64,000 nt of DNA from Lycocorax pyrrhopterus obiensis (Eukaryota; Chordata; Aves; Passeriformes; Paradisaeidae), in contig JACSVZ010000004.1 of the NCBI GenBank assembly GCA_014706295.1, positions 88,605,047-88,669,046 of the forward strand. The letters are read 5' to 3'. The notes under the pieces were generated by a model. The model searched no databases. It was given only the letters and a program-made list of their open reading frames with translations, and had not been told where the DNA came from. Position numbers and translations under genes: made by a program. Positions 52,901 to 64,000 of this stretch are shown here, piece after piece (the first letter of the stretch is position 1; each line of letters begins with the position of its first letter).

Positions 52901-55383
52901 TGTGACCAGCATGTAGGCTGTAGTTAGTTACCATGTATTTCTTTATTTATTTCACAGAAAATAAGTGAGGAAAAAGCATCACTCATCTTTTGAAAACTAT
53001 TAAAGCCACCCTCATTTCCTGTGCACAATCCCTTTAATGCTAGGCTGCTTGTTGTTCCTTGACCACCAGACCAGATAAAGGACAACTTCCCAGGGGATAA
53101 TTCTGCTTTTGTTGCAGATGCTTTGCTTAATTCAGTCTTTTTGCAGAAATTGTGCCCTTGAGTAGGTGATGCACTGTTATTTTATGTAGCTCTTCAAAAT
53201 AGTGCTTCCAGAAGAAATTGTTTAATCAGTAAAGATAATAGCTCTTAAATATGTAATGTAATTGCTACAAATTATACACTTTCCATCTACAGGGTTAACA
53301 TTAAATATCATTGTTCAAATAATTAGTGAAGATAGTAGCTAAGTGTTAGTCCATTTGATTAGTTTTTATCCCTCTTTCTTTCCAGGCACTCAATGAAGAC
53401 ATTATCTTCTAGTTTTTTAGTGCAGCAGTCCAACAGGTTGTACTTTTCTGATGAAACATGATGCGGTATATGACCATAGCACTGCTGTTTCCGATTATTT
53501 ACCTATCTGTCAATTTAGTATCTGAAGAAAATTCACATTAAAAAATACATGTTTAAAATAATATTATGTCTTGAGGTGTCTTCAGTTTGCATGCCTGCAG
53601 CAGTTACCGCAGAACATTTGTGTGCAGATTGGAGAATCTCCCAAATCCCACTACCTGTTCTAAAAAGTGCACTGAAGAGAACACATTTGCAGCACTGACA
53701 GCCTTATTTCAAAACAGAAGAGAAAGATACAAGTGATGAGATGGAGTCATGCAGTTGTTTGGTTCCTCATTATTATTGCTTTTTGTATTCTGATTTAATA
53801 CTGCTTCTGTTCAGATACTCTGGATTTAGTACATGAAAGATAAAAGTTGTTCTAGAGGATCAATATTTACTAAAATTTGAAATATTGATAAAACTGTGAC
53901 ATTCTGTCAAATAACAAGGAATTTTTAAAAATAAGCCATTTTCCTATATTTTTTCTGGTGCTTCACAGCTTTTGTTAAGTATTTTCAAGTAATAATTGAA
54001 CGGTGTGTAAAGCCCAACTTAACTGCTAGTGAGGAGGTTGTTTGGACAAATTAAAGTAATCTTAGTACAACACATTTGAATCGGGATGGTCACATAAATT
54101 TTAGCAATTTCAACAAAATGGCACAATGATGAAACCACATATTCTTTCTAACAAACAGATCAGTAATACACAAGTTTTACTGAAGTGACTGACTGACAAG
54201 ATGTTGAATGCTGACAATAGGTTGAACCAAATAGTGGCCTATGTTGCTTTCTGAGCTGCACTGGAACTGCAACTACATTTTTTTACATAGAAGAAGAAGG
54301 GTTATAGGAAATGTGAAAAGTGAGGACTTTGTCCATGATGTAGAAATCCCTAATATGAGTACAAATCCCTAAATTATCAAACAACAACAACAAAAAATAG
54401 CTGTGTTGTGCTGATCCAGAAATCTAATCCTTAGGGAGGAGCACAGAAATGGGACACCATCTACACAGACTTTTCTGATATCCTGACAGTTTTTCAGCTA
54501 TTTTTGCTCAGGACTGCCTGAGCTAAAGATACCATTTTTTATTTTAGTAACTTTTGACAGAATTTCCCTTCATGAATTTTCTACTGTTTCAATTTCTGTT
54601 AAGATTAATTAAGATTTGATCAACCTCTTTCTTGCTATCACATTTTTAATAAAATTACGGAGACCAGAACATGAGTGTTTTCATGAGAAAACTTGTGCAG
54701 ATAAAAGAGGGATTTGATTTCTCTGTCCCTGCAAATTGCGATCTTATCTTCTAAGACATGTGTTCCTCTATGTTTGCTACTTTAATTTAAATATGTAGAC
54801 GAGAATAACCGATACGTTATCTTGATTAGAAGTTACTCTCATGGGCATTTAAGAATGAGGAGATTTAATTAAAAGAAAGGGAATTTTATGAGAACCCATA
54901 ATATAAACATATTTTTATAAACTCGCTGGAGTTACAGCTCTGTAATTTAGTTGTATTAATTTTTGCTAACTAAGAAGAATAATTGAGCTGGATTCTTAAA
55001 ACTGTTTTTGAATTATCTTGCTGTTTAGACCTCAAATTAGAAAATTTTATGAAGAAGGAAAAAGTTGCTTCATCTGCAGAAATCTGAGTCAGAGCACAGC
55101 TATATTATGCAAATCTTAACAGTAAAAATAGCTTTGAATGAAGGACTTGTTTTCATTAGCAATGGGGTAAAATGGATAGTGGGTGTCTCTAATCAGCAGT
55201 TTCTAGTGTGGTTTAGAAGGTTAAAGATAAAATATTCATAGCAGAAAATGCCTTTCCCTCTTATATTGAAAAGCAATTTAAAAGTTTAAGGCAAAAAGGG
55301 ACCATTAGTTCATACATATATATATAGGGAGGGGTGTGTGTGCGTATGCATATAGGGACATGTAAGTGCACATATGTTTAATA
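46948..55383. other. Gene-free interval; CpG-enriched patch and one poly(A) run
   Basis: No gene is recognised in about 8.4 kb. A 16-base A run lies at 52229-52244. Around 48420-48605 about eight CpGs fall within 190 bases, which is unusual for the local background. A 75-codon minus-strand frame (48407-48634) covers that patch but has no known domain. A TATATATATATA tract begins at about 55315 and passes into GTGTGTG. Confidence 0.5.
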
Positions 55384-55669
55384 GGGTCTGTAGGACTAGG
55401 ACAAGGGGTAATGTCTTTAACCTAAGAGAAGAGAAAGTCAGACTAGATAAATGGAAGAAGTTTTTTTGCAGTGGGGGTGGTTAACCACTGGCACAGATTG
55501 CCCAGAGAGGTTGTAAATGCCCCATTCCTGAAAACATTCAAGGTTGGGCTGGATGGGGGCTCTGGGCAATGTGATCAAGTTGAAGATGTCCCTGCTCATT
55601 GCAGAGAGTTGGACTAGATGACTTTTAAAGGTCCCTTCCAAGCCAAACCATTCTATGATTTTATGATAG
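55384..55669 (+). mobile_element. CR1 LINE 3' end, strongly truncated
   Basis: A plus-strand CR1 fragment of about 285 bp. It contains GGACAAGGGGTAATG near its start, GGCACAGATTGCCCAGAGAG in the middle, and GTTGGACTAGATGACTTT, GGTCCCTTCCAAGCC and a terminal CCATTCTATGATTTTATGAT at the 3' end. This covers the last codons of ORF2 and the 3' UTR. It is the only CR1 in the window in this orientation. The tail is close to the common avian consensus. Confidence 0.95.
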
Positions 55670-57662
55670 CTATGTAATTATAGATCATTAAACCTTGCCC
55701 ACCTATTTCTGAATTAATTAAAATTTTATTTCCACTTAAGTCGTTAGGACAAGATAATACTGCATGCCAGAGGCAGAAACAGACAGGAGCAAGGTGTCTA
55801 ATATAAAACACCCTTATACTGCTGAGGAGACACAAGTTGATAGATCCAAGTAATTCTAGTAGTCAGGTAAAGGAGTTGAGGTCTCATTCTTTTTCTCCAT
55901 CCCATCCATCTAGCTCTTCTAATAAGATGCAAGAAACAATTTCTTCCCCAAACCAGCTGTGGTAATCCATCTCATTTCAAGTGCAAGAACCAGACATAAC
56001 AGCCAGTGCAACTGAGAAAAAATGTTCTTTTTAGCTTAAAGAAATTATCTGTCTGTCCTGCCTAGACCATGCCCTGAGGGATTTTTCATTATCACTCTAT
56101 TGGAAACAATTTGTAGATCTGACTTGTGGTTTGATAACATGCAGTAACTGATTCTCAGGCTGGTACCAACCTTCTCAATCCTTGTTCTTTTGACTGGTCT
56201 TTTATTCATTCAAGTGAACTCAAAAGGCAACAATTAACATGATAAGGTGGTAGTCTAGTAGTGAAAAAGCAAAGATACTTTTGACCAATAGTTTGCTGGA
56301 CTTGACTTGCAAATCAGTTATTTGTTCTTTCAAATGGAACTTTACTTTGGATGACTTATAAACTGTGTTTACTTCTGTAAAACAGGCAGCCTGGCACTTC
56401 AATAATTACAGCCTACAGAGCTTACTTTGTACCAGCACTGTGAATATTGTACTCTGATAGGAGTGCTACTGCTAGATGCTAGGCTGCTCCACCACTTTCA
56501 TACTTGCTGAAACTCTGTGGGAGGACGTACTTAGTGAGGTATTTTGAAAAGGGAAAATTTAGATCAGGCTGAAAAAGCATGGATTTTTCTTTCAGTTACA
56601 AGAAAAATGTAAGTTTGTCACGTACACCTGAGTACCTGGTCACTGTTGCACAGATGTTCAAAAACAAAGTGATTGTTTTTAAAAAACAAATAAACCATTT
56701 GGGAATTTAGCATGGGAATTATCTGTCTCAAACAATGTCATTGGTTGCTGGATGTATGACTGTAGGAGTCTCCATTGGAGGAGTCTTTGGCAGGGTTTCT
56801 CCAACTGCTTTGGAAACTATTGTTCTGCTGAATTCCTATAATTTGGCTGGCCCATGATCCTATGTGACCACTTCATTATATACAGAAATCGTTGTTATTA
56901 ATTATCTTAAACTTCATGCAAAATATATCTAACAGTGCACAAAAGACTGTCTTATGTGTCTGTTTTGGTATCTGCAGGAATGATTTCTCCTGACTATTTA
57001 AAGGTAACTATGTACAGCTCGACCAATTTTGCCTCAGGGCCTGCCTAGGAAGCATCTGGAATATCCGGATGCCCCATGCAGTATGTTAACGTACACAATG
57101 GAATGTTCAAATTGGTCTATACATATCAGGAGGTGCTTTGGGAAGCATATGGAATTCCCACCTAGGGACTCCTCTGCTGATTACTCATATACATTGCTGT
57201 GAAGGAGGCCAGGAGCTCAGTCAGTCACCTTGGCTAGGATAATGTGAAATTTCAATTCAGTTGTATGTCTCACCAACAGTGGGTTCCCGGGCCATTGGGA
57301 ATTTCTGACTCAAGTGCATGGGTGTGCATACAGGCAACAGTCCTGGAAATCAATCATGCAAGTATAACTATAGGACAAACTTGAGTTTTATATTAGTAAC
57401 TTCAGTTTCAGAGCTCTTGCCACATTGTACAATACATACTCAAACCTGCAAATCACATAGATTTATACCAGTGTCTTGGGTGGAAGTGAAATACAGGTTT
57501 AATGTTATAATTTTTCTGAGACCCTGTTATACACCAGACATGCAGCACAGCAAGGAGTTACTGTTTTGTTCATGTAAACAGGCTTGTCAGGCTTTTGTCC
57601 CCAGAGATTTGGGAAGTGGAACAGACATGCAATAAAGACTATTGGTTGCTGTCATACTAACT
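55670..57662. other. Gene-free interval; possible unidentified repeat at the right
   Basis: No gene is recognised. From about 57000 the sequence becomes richer in G+C and ends with AATAAA (57631-57636) just before the LTR-like element. It could be part of the same endogenous retroviral remnant. A 105-codon frame (57318-57635, +) shows no domain. Confidence 0.4.
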
Positions 57663-58740
57663 TGTCATGGATCCTGGTTTAGGATCCTGTCCTGTCCAAT
57701 TTGTGATTTATATCACTCAAAGAATCACTGTTAAAGATATTAGGAAAAGTGGTTTGGGTATGATATTGTAAGGGTGTGACTTAACAAAGTTTGATGGCAA
57801 AGGTTCACTCTGTTACTTACTACATGGAAGAAACATACTAAAGAAAAACAAGTTACAAGCAAGCAACAATGATTTACACAAACACTGGAGACATAAAAGG
57901 GTAAAGGAGACCCTCCCTCTGAGTCATGAGATTCAGAGTGGACTCCTTGCTTTCTAAACTGTGTTGGTCTTGGCTGGGGTTTGCAGTGGCTGGGATGGGG
58001 CTCAAGGGGAGATCACCACCATGCAGCCAATACTGCCTAGCAGGGAAAGCTCAAAGGCAGCTTACTTAGGTTGTCACATTTGTGGAAAAAAGTGGTTGGC
58101 TCCTAGTAAAGTTGCATACAATGGAGAGGTATGCATGAGGCACCTTGTACCCACAACTTTCTAAGCTCCTTGAGTCGTGAAAAAACCACCTGCTATTTAT
58201 GTGTTAGTCACATGATCGATGTTCCGAGCTCATATGCACCGATGCTCAGTGTCACTGTTGCTTTGTGGGCTTCCCAGAGGAGTTCTTGGCCCAGCTACTG
58301 CTCAGGCCTTTACCTCCTCTGAAGCTTGTATCAAACTACTGCTAGTTTGGCTAACAGGTTCACACCTGTCCCATCATCCTCTTGCAGAGAGGAGTATGGG
58401 TTTTGACATTCACGTCTATATAAGAAAAAAGCTGATTTTGCTTAGAAAGCCGGTATTTCAGTATTTTCAGTGCTAGTGAATAGTACTGTGTGTTCTTGTA
58501 CATATAACTGCGGGTCATTTATTAGGCAATGTTGAGTCTTTTATGTCTTGCCCACCTTTTCACGGACTCTACTCTTCATAAAGTCCTTGTACTCCCAAGA
58601 ACGATTCTGGTTCACTTGCTGGACAGAAGAGCCGAGGGTGACCTCATTGCCCCTTTCACACCTAAGGTATTTTATGCCTTAAGTATTGCATATTATTGTG
58701 TGTCTTCACCAAAAGTTCTTAGATTTATTTACTGGTGAGA
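57663..58740. mobile_element. LTR-like / endogenous retroviral remnant (family uncertain)
   Basis: From TGTCATGGATCCTGG onward the sequence differs in texture from the AT-rich background. It contains GGGTGTGACTTAACAAAG, TTTGATGGCAAAGG and GGAGACATAAAAGGG segments that resemble avian ERVL-type LTRs as I remember them. No retroviral protein is recognisable: frames here (67, 63, 85 and 69 codons) show no gag, protease, polymerase or envelope motif. The right boundary and orientation are not defined and no target duplication was found. AGAAGAGCCGAGGGTGACCT at about 58625 is weakly CR1-like, so the block may be composite. Confidence 0.4.
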
Positions 58741-59204
58741 AGAGTTAGGATTTTACAAATTTTCCTTTGCCCATTGTAGAGGCTGACCAAATGCTTGTCA
58801 AGTAGGCCAAATCTCCTGACAGACAGGCTGGTTGATCCCTTCCTCCTGCCTTCCTCATTGACATCTTTTCCTTAAGGATCTCAGTAATGCGAGAAAGCTC
58901 AAACTGGTAAGTGAAAGCAAGAAAGTTATCCTGCAGACAGCATGCAGACAGTATGAACGGTATAAGGAAGAGCAACCTGTGGGGTATAAATAATTTCTCA
59001 CTCAGTTTCCAGGTGATATATTTATTTATGCATGAGTAAAAAAAGGAAAAGAACATTTTCTGTATCATTTTTCTAAGCTCCCTCATAAGTGTGCATATTG
59101 ATATGCATATTGATCCACAGCAGTCTAACTCCTATTAGCATTGCTAATGCTACAATTAAAATTAATTTACACTAGACCAGATTCTGTCTGTATTCATACA
59201 ACGT
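58741..59204. other. Gene-free interval, nothing recognised
   Basis: A 113-codon minus-strand frame (58745-59086) crosses this stretch but shows no domain, and its composition is unremarkable. No repeat is recognised. Confidence 0.45.
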
Positions 59205-59382
59205 TGAAGTGGATTGACCCTGACTGGCCACCAGGTGCCCACCAAGCTGCTTTATTATTCCCCTCCTCAGCAGGACAGGGCAGAGAGAAAATAAAATTAA
59301 AACCTTTCTAGCTACCAGTACAAAGCACAACTGTGAAGGTTGATATGGGGAAAATTAACTCCATCCCAGCCAGCCCAATACA
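59205..59382. mobile_element. Avian endogenous retrovirus LTR, internally deleted
   Basis: The left end (TGAAGTGGATTGACCCTGAC, then CCAGGTGCCCACCAAGC and CCCCTCCTCAGCAGGACAGG) and the right end (GGGGAAAATTAACTCCATCC, CAGCC, ending in CA) correspond to the two ends of a common avian LTR family. That family has ends like TGTGGTGGGTTGACCC and ATCCCAGCC...CA. The copy is only about 178 bp, so most of the interior is missing. TG...CA termini fit integrase products. No flanking 5- or 6-base target duplication is evident. It has no coding capacity. The family assignment is from memory of the end sequences. Confidence 0.65.
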
Positions 59383-59954
59383 GATGTTAATGGACTGATT
59401 ATTATTTAACAACTGCATCCATTATATTAAAAAATATGTACATATTCTTCATGAAAGTGACTTCTCTGGTCGTTCAAATTTGAGCAATTTTAGTTGCTTC
59501 ATTCTAAGAAATAGGATGATTTAATGGGAGACTTTATACTTTAACAGCAAATATATGGAGTGAGGTTTCTGGTAGGAAAGGCTGCAGAATGAAAATCCCA
59601 TGTAAATTTTTCATTAGCACTCTGCCATTGAATCTCTCTCAAAAGCTCACAGACAATGTAAGGCTTATAAATATGATTTGAGAATATTCATCTTTATGTC
59701 AGAGACATTTTCAGGAAAAAGTAGGCTGAAGTTAGAAGTACTTACTAACATAAGGCTGAGGACTCCAGCGATTAACAGGCTAGCTTAGTATTTATGGAAA
59801 ATGGATTGGGTTTTTCCACATGGTTTGTCAGGGGCTTAGTGTTCCTCTTTATATTAGAGTGGAATGATGCAGGGACTGGAAGTCATTAAGGTACAGAAAT
59901 AGGAACCAAATAAGTCTCTCAGATCAGAATTAATAACATTAGTGTTAATGTGAT
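59383..59954. other. Gene-free interval, nothing recognised
   Basis: AT-rich unique-looking sequence without gene or repeat signals. Confidence 0.5.
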
Positions 59955-60006
59955 AACTCTCTTCTCCCTTTTCTCCCTTTTTTCCCTTTTTCCTTCTCTT
60001 TTCTTG
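59955..60006 (+). repeat. Polypyrimidine tract
   Basis: About 50 bases of almost pure C and T (CTCTTCTCCCTTTTCTCCC and so on). The complementary polypurine strand gives a Lys/Gly/Arg-rich stretch at the end of a chance minus-strand frame (59945-60193). Confidence 0.85.
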
Positions 60007-63000
60007 CAAAGAAGCAGACAACCCCCTGCCCCCAAAACAGCAGCAATCTGCATTTTAATTTTAACGCACAATAGGACACGAATAATGCTGTTTCAGTCAT
60101 AATCCATATGGAGTTGGCTCTGGTGTGTAGCTTTTTTGGTAATGACATCAAAATAATTACTATGCAGTGACCTTTAAAGAAGAAAACTGGCATTTTTTAT
60201 CTTATCATAGATATTTATCTATATTTAACCAGTTTGAGTACTCTCAGGGTAATATTCTCTGTCCTATTATGTTAAACACAGGATAATTACTGTTTGATGT
60301 ATTGAGACAGTGGAAGAAAGAATGTGTGGGATTAACTTCAGTAAGTGTGTTTTATTTCTGTATGGTTGGTTGGGTTTTACAATTATTTATAATAAATTTG
60401 CATCATGCCCGAGAATTGAAAACATTCTTTAGTTACATTATGGAATGTGTAGGAGTATGCATAATTCAGATGGGCTAAAACACTAAGCATTGCCCAAATT
60501 GCTTGTGAAATATGACAGGAAAGATGTCTAGGGAAAATGTAGGCACTCATATGAAAGGTTAATTTTGTGTGCTACTGAAATTGCATCCAGAATCTCTGGG
60601 TTCACTAGTAGTGCACACATTATACAACTCAATTCCAAATGATAACAATGTTGGTTGCTTATTTACACTTCATAAATAAATGCACTTGCTATATCTTTGT
60701 TACAGAATTATTGCAAGGATTACCAGGGTGGTTACTGTTGTTGCTAAGGCTTTACAAAATGTTGCATTTTAATTTCTTTCACAATTTTAAGATGCTTAGA
60801 ACATTCTAAAATTTCTAGGTTTGGCAGGAAAATTAAAAGATGTATTAAATTATGTCCTTGTTTTGCAGTTCTAAATAAAGTATAGCTACTTTGATGAAAT
60901 AAAAAAATCAAATGCATTTTTTCCCCTTTGCCAAGTGCAATGCAGTTCTAGCCTTTCTTTATAAACAGGCTTTTACCATTACTTAATTTTATTTTACGTT
61001 ACTGTTTTCTTATTTTATTTTACTTTTTAAGTCTAGAGAAATTTCAGCCTTTTTTTAGTCTTCAAAAAACAGGAACAGCTGTACTGCTCACTTTTGCAAA
61101 TTCTCTTTTCTTCTTGCTGAGGAGATGATGCTTTCTTTAGCATGGCTAGAAGCATCATAAAGATTAGCTTCTGTATATATGAACCATTCTTTCTCACTAG
61201 ACTGAGTTCATAGTCATAAAGTCTGCTGCTCTGTGTGTCCATGAGCAGATGGATTCCATTGTTGTTGTCACAGTCAATAGGTATTTTATCCTGCTGCTAA
61301 AGTAATTTCATTGGTAATTCTCTACTTTTCCTGGGACAATGAAATTTGAGAGCAATTTAATAACTTGGAGGCCTTTTTTTCATAAAACTTTTATATAAGT
61401 AACGGTTTCAGACTATGTCTATAATAAAGGTGTTTAAAGAGACTTGTTATGATTTTGATAAAGTATCTAGGTAATAAATGCCTATTGACAGGGGAAAAAA
61501 GTGAGTTTGATTTGAAAAATTAATTTCTTCTTTTTAAAATGCAAAATGTTGTCATAAGCATACTGGAGAAATCCAGACTTAAGTATTCAATTTCAAACTT
61601 TCAAATGGGAATTCAAGATGCACATTTAACTTGTTGCTTAAGTATATTTTTTATTTTAGTTTATTTTATGTGCATGATGGTGAGTTCTTAAGTTTGGGAA
61701 AAAATAGAATTCTATCTAAGTAACATTTTTGAATTATGTGGGCGGGTAGATATGTTTGTGTTGGGTTTTTATGATGTTGCAAACACCTGGCTTCAGAGTA
61801 GCCAAATTAGCTAATACGCTAAAATTTAAAAAAATAGACAAAGTTCATGTTTAAATACAATTTATACTATAGAATTGATAAAACCCTTTTTAATAATCAG
61901 AAGTGGATTAAAAATGTCACCATGACACCTGTTTTCTCTTGTTAAAAAATGTACTTGGTAGGCAGGAATGAGCACATCCTAAAAGGTGTTTGCACATGTT
62001 TTAATCTCATGGCTTCAAAAAGCTAAAGGTGCAGAACTGTAGGTTTTAGTTTTTCTGGGATAGAGAGAGCACTTATAATTACCTTATATAGATAATTAAT
62101 GTAAGGATAATCTCAGCAATAATTCAAAAAATAACACAAAGGAGAAAACTTTTTTAATAGCTCAATTTATTTTTCACAGTAGGTGAAAACTGTAACAGTG
62201 GAAAGTACATATAGTTTGTCTTTTGGTCTTGTTGTGAACTGATGTGTTTTCCTGCTGTAATGATGAAATTAACTATGTGCTTTAAGAACAAAGCACTTTT
62301 CTTTGTGTCATTTCTTGTTCTTTCCTGGTACGTGAGGAAATTTCCTGGTGTGTGCAGAAATAAGGGACTTCCTCCAGCAAAAAAAATCAAGCTCATGTGA
62401 TCTGGTCCTGAGTGTGTACCAATATATGTAATCAAGAGATATATTTAAAGTACTCTTCCGATTTGGACTCAACCACTAATGTAAATACACCTGTATTTGA
62501 CCAGAACCACAGACCTGTTCCAAGCATGGCAGCTGATGAAGCTTGGGAGAGAGACCATCTGAAACATAAGTGTTTTGTTTTGCTATGAGGAGAACATACT
62601 TGTGTAAGAACCACCAGGGCCACAAATTTTTGCTTTATAAAGAACTGATGTGCAGCAATTTTGAAGAAGAGAAAGGAAGAGCAGTACATGTTTCAAAGAA
62701 AAATCTATGTACACTTTGTTCTCCCAGGTCTGTGACAAAGCATTAAGTTGAACTGGTGTCTTTTATCTAAGAAGAGATTTGAGATTTCTTGATAGAATGA
62801 TCAAAAAGTATCTCTGTGGAGAAAAGATCTGTCATTCCTTAGAATCCCTTTTAGAGAATGGAGAACAGTATGGAGGATTACAATAATTTGAAACACAGAC
62901 TAAGTGTAGACAAGAGATATAGCAGGGGTGGGCTTTCAATGATTTCTATATTTTTTAAAAGTAATGGATAGGTAAAGCATAGGAACAACTTTTCCAGTGC

Positions 63001-64000
63001 TGAGTCATCTTTGCAATCCGCTTTCTCAAGACAATCAGCTTTCTCAAGACAATACAGCTAAGAGAAATACCTGAGCTGCGTGCTGACATTAGGTGAACTG
63101 TAGATAAAAGGTGAGATTGGATGATAATGATTCCTCTTGGCTTTAAAATTCATGGTTATGTACATGTTGCTGAAACAGTTAAGAAAACTGTCTCCCTATG
63201 ACCAACTCCTTTCCCATATTAAAAAACAAGACTATATCATCCTCGAAGTCTTTGTAAGTACACAAGAGGCTAAATAACTGGCCAACTCTGATTTGCAGGT
63301 CTCACCACCTTCACTCTGCAGAGGCCTGTCTACATGAACAGCACATATGAGGAATTACATAACATTCAGGAAAAGTTTGAAACAATTAAAAGGCATTTTT
63401 ATCCAGTATTTTCTAGCCAGTAGAAAAGATTTTTATGTTAGCCGTGAACAAGCAGCCATTAACTTTACTGCCTGAGCAGAGATACATACTTAACAGCTAT
63501 TCAAAACCTGCCATTAGTTGTAGGACCCAGTCACGTGCTGTTCTGTGTGCCTGTTCTTGGACACTCTCTGGAACAGAGAACATCACTGAAAAAAGCTTCT
63601 CCAATAAGTGTCCTGCTTCTTTTCTCTTTGATAACACATTTTGGTGCTGTAATCTCTGTAGTTTATATTGCCCTTATGGGTTTCTGCTGTTCAACAGCAT
63701 GTGTCATCCTACCTCCTCCATATTATCTCAGTGTTTCTGTCATCTTGTACTTGGTATTTCTCACAAAAAATACTGTAAGTATTACTTCTAGGAAAAACTA
63801 TGCACATAATAAATTGTATTATCCTCCTTTTTTTTTATTATAGGTTTGTAAGTAACCTAATTTGGAAATTCTTTTTCTTGATCTCTTACTTTGCATTGAT
63901 GCTGGTTTAGGATAGGATATGAAAATAAAACAAGTGATTAATGCCTGTTTGAAATAGTTTACATCTTCTACCAGAGAGATTCTCTTCTGACAAAAGTATT
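60007..64000. other. Gene-free interval, nothing recognised
   Basis: AT-rich sequence with no recognisable gene or transposon. Two overlapping plus-strand frames at 63435-63791 and 63535-63843 are 118 and 102 codons long. The second is hydrophobic, but the T-rich composition explains this and I see no domain or splice-supported structure. Confidence 0.5.

Noticed and set aside
63435..63843. Hydrophobic multi-span membrane protein
   Set aside because: Two overlapping plus-strand frames in T-rich DNA give hydrophobic residues by composition. No known family and no splice-site support.

Overview
The window looks like a gene-poor, AT-rich stretch of a bird chromosome, most likely from a passerine. 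It contains three clear CR1 (chicken repeat 1) LINE copies, at 18166-20030 (-), 45955-46670 (-) and 55384-55669 (+), each with the avian CR1 3' end (an ATTCTATGATTCT-like tail after a TTCCAACC-like segment). It also has a SINE at 1840-1983 whose head is an isoleucine tRNA and whose tail is CR1-like. That architecture is the one described for the passerine SINE TguSINE1. LTR fragments of avian type are also present. CpG is depleted almost everywhere outside one island.

I can support no intact protein-coding gene. Most open frames of 60-200 codons resemble nothing I recognise, overlap on both strands, or come from repeats. The frames with real homology belong to decayed CR1 reverse transcriptase. 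No bacterial-type systems, CRISPR arrays, rRNAs or functional tRNAs are visible.

Layout. 1-680: AT-rich sequence ending in a canonical poly(A) signal, possibly the 3' UTR of a + strand gene entering from the left. 680-2400: a GC-richer block with the SINE. 2.4-12 kb: no recognisable gene. 12.18-12.55 kb: the only CpG island, a likely orphan promoter or first exon. A candidate exon with good splice signals lies about 0.4 kb downstream. 13-18 kb: unremarkable. 18.2-20.0 kb: the longest CR1. 20-24 kb: unremarkable. 24.05-24.20 kb: a perfect TCCCC array of 29 units. 25.56-25.74 kb: a diverged 108-bp-period duplication with nested inverted repeats. 26.37-26.46 kb: a 47-bp tandem duplication. 29.03-29.42 kb: an LTR-like element with three strong hairpins. 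30-45 kb: unremarkable apart from low-complexity DNA. 45.0-47.0 kb: an ancient L2/MIR-like fragment, a CR1 and a possible CR1 tail. 55.4-59.4 kb: a repeat cluster with one CR1 and two LTR-like elements. 60-64 kb: no recognisable gene.

There is no operon or pathway to describe. The likely functional candidates are the CpG island and the possible 3' UTR end. I did not find a convincing new biological system. The most unusual objects are the hairpin-rich LTR-like element, the nested inverted-repeat duplication at 25.6 kb and the orphan CpG island.
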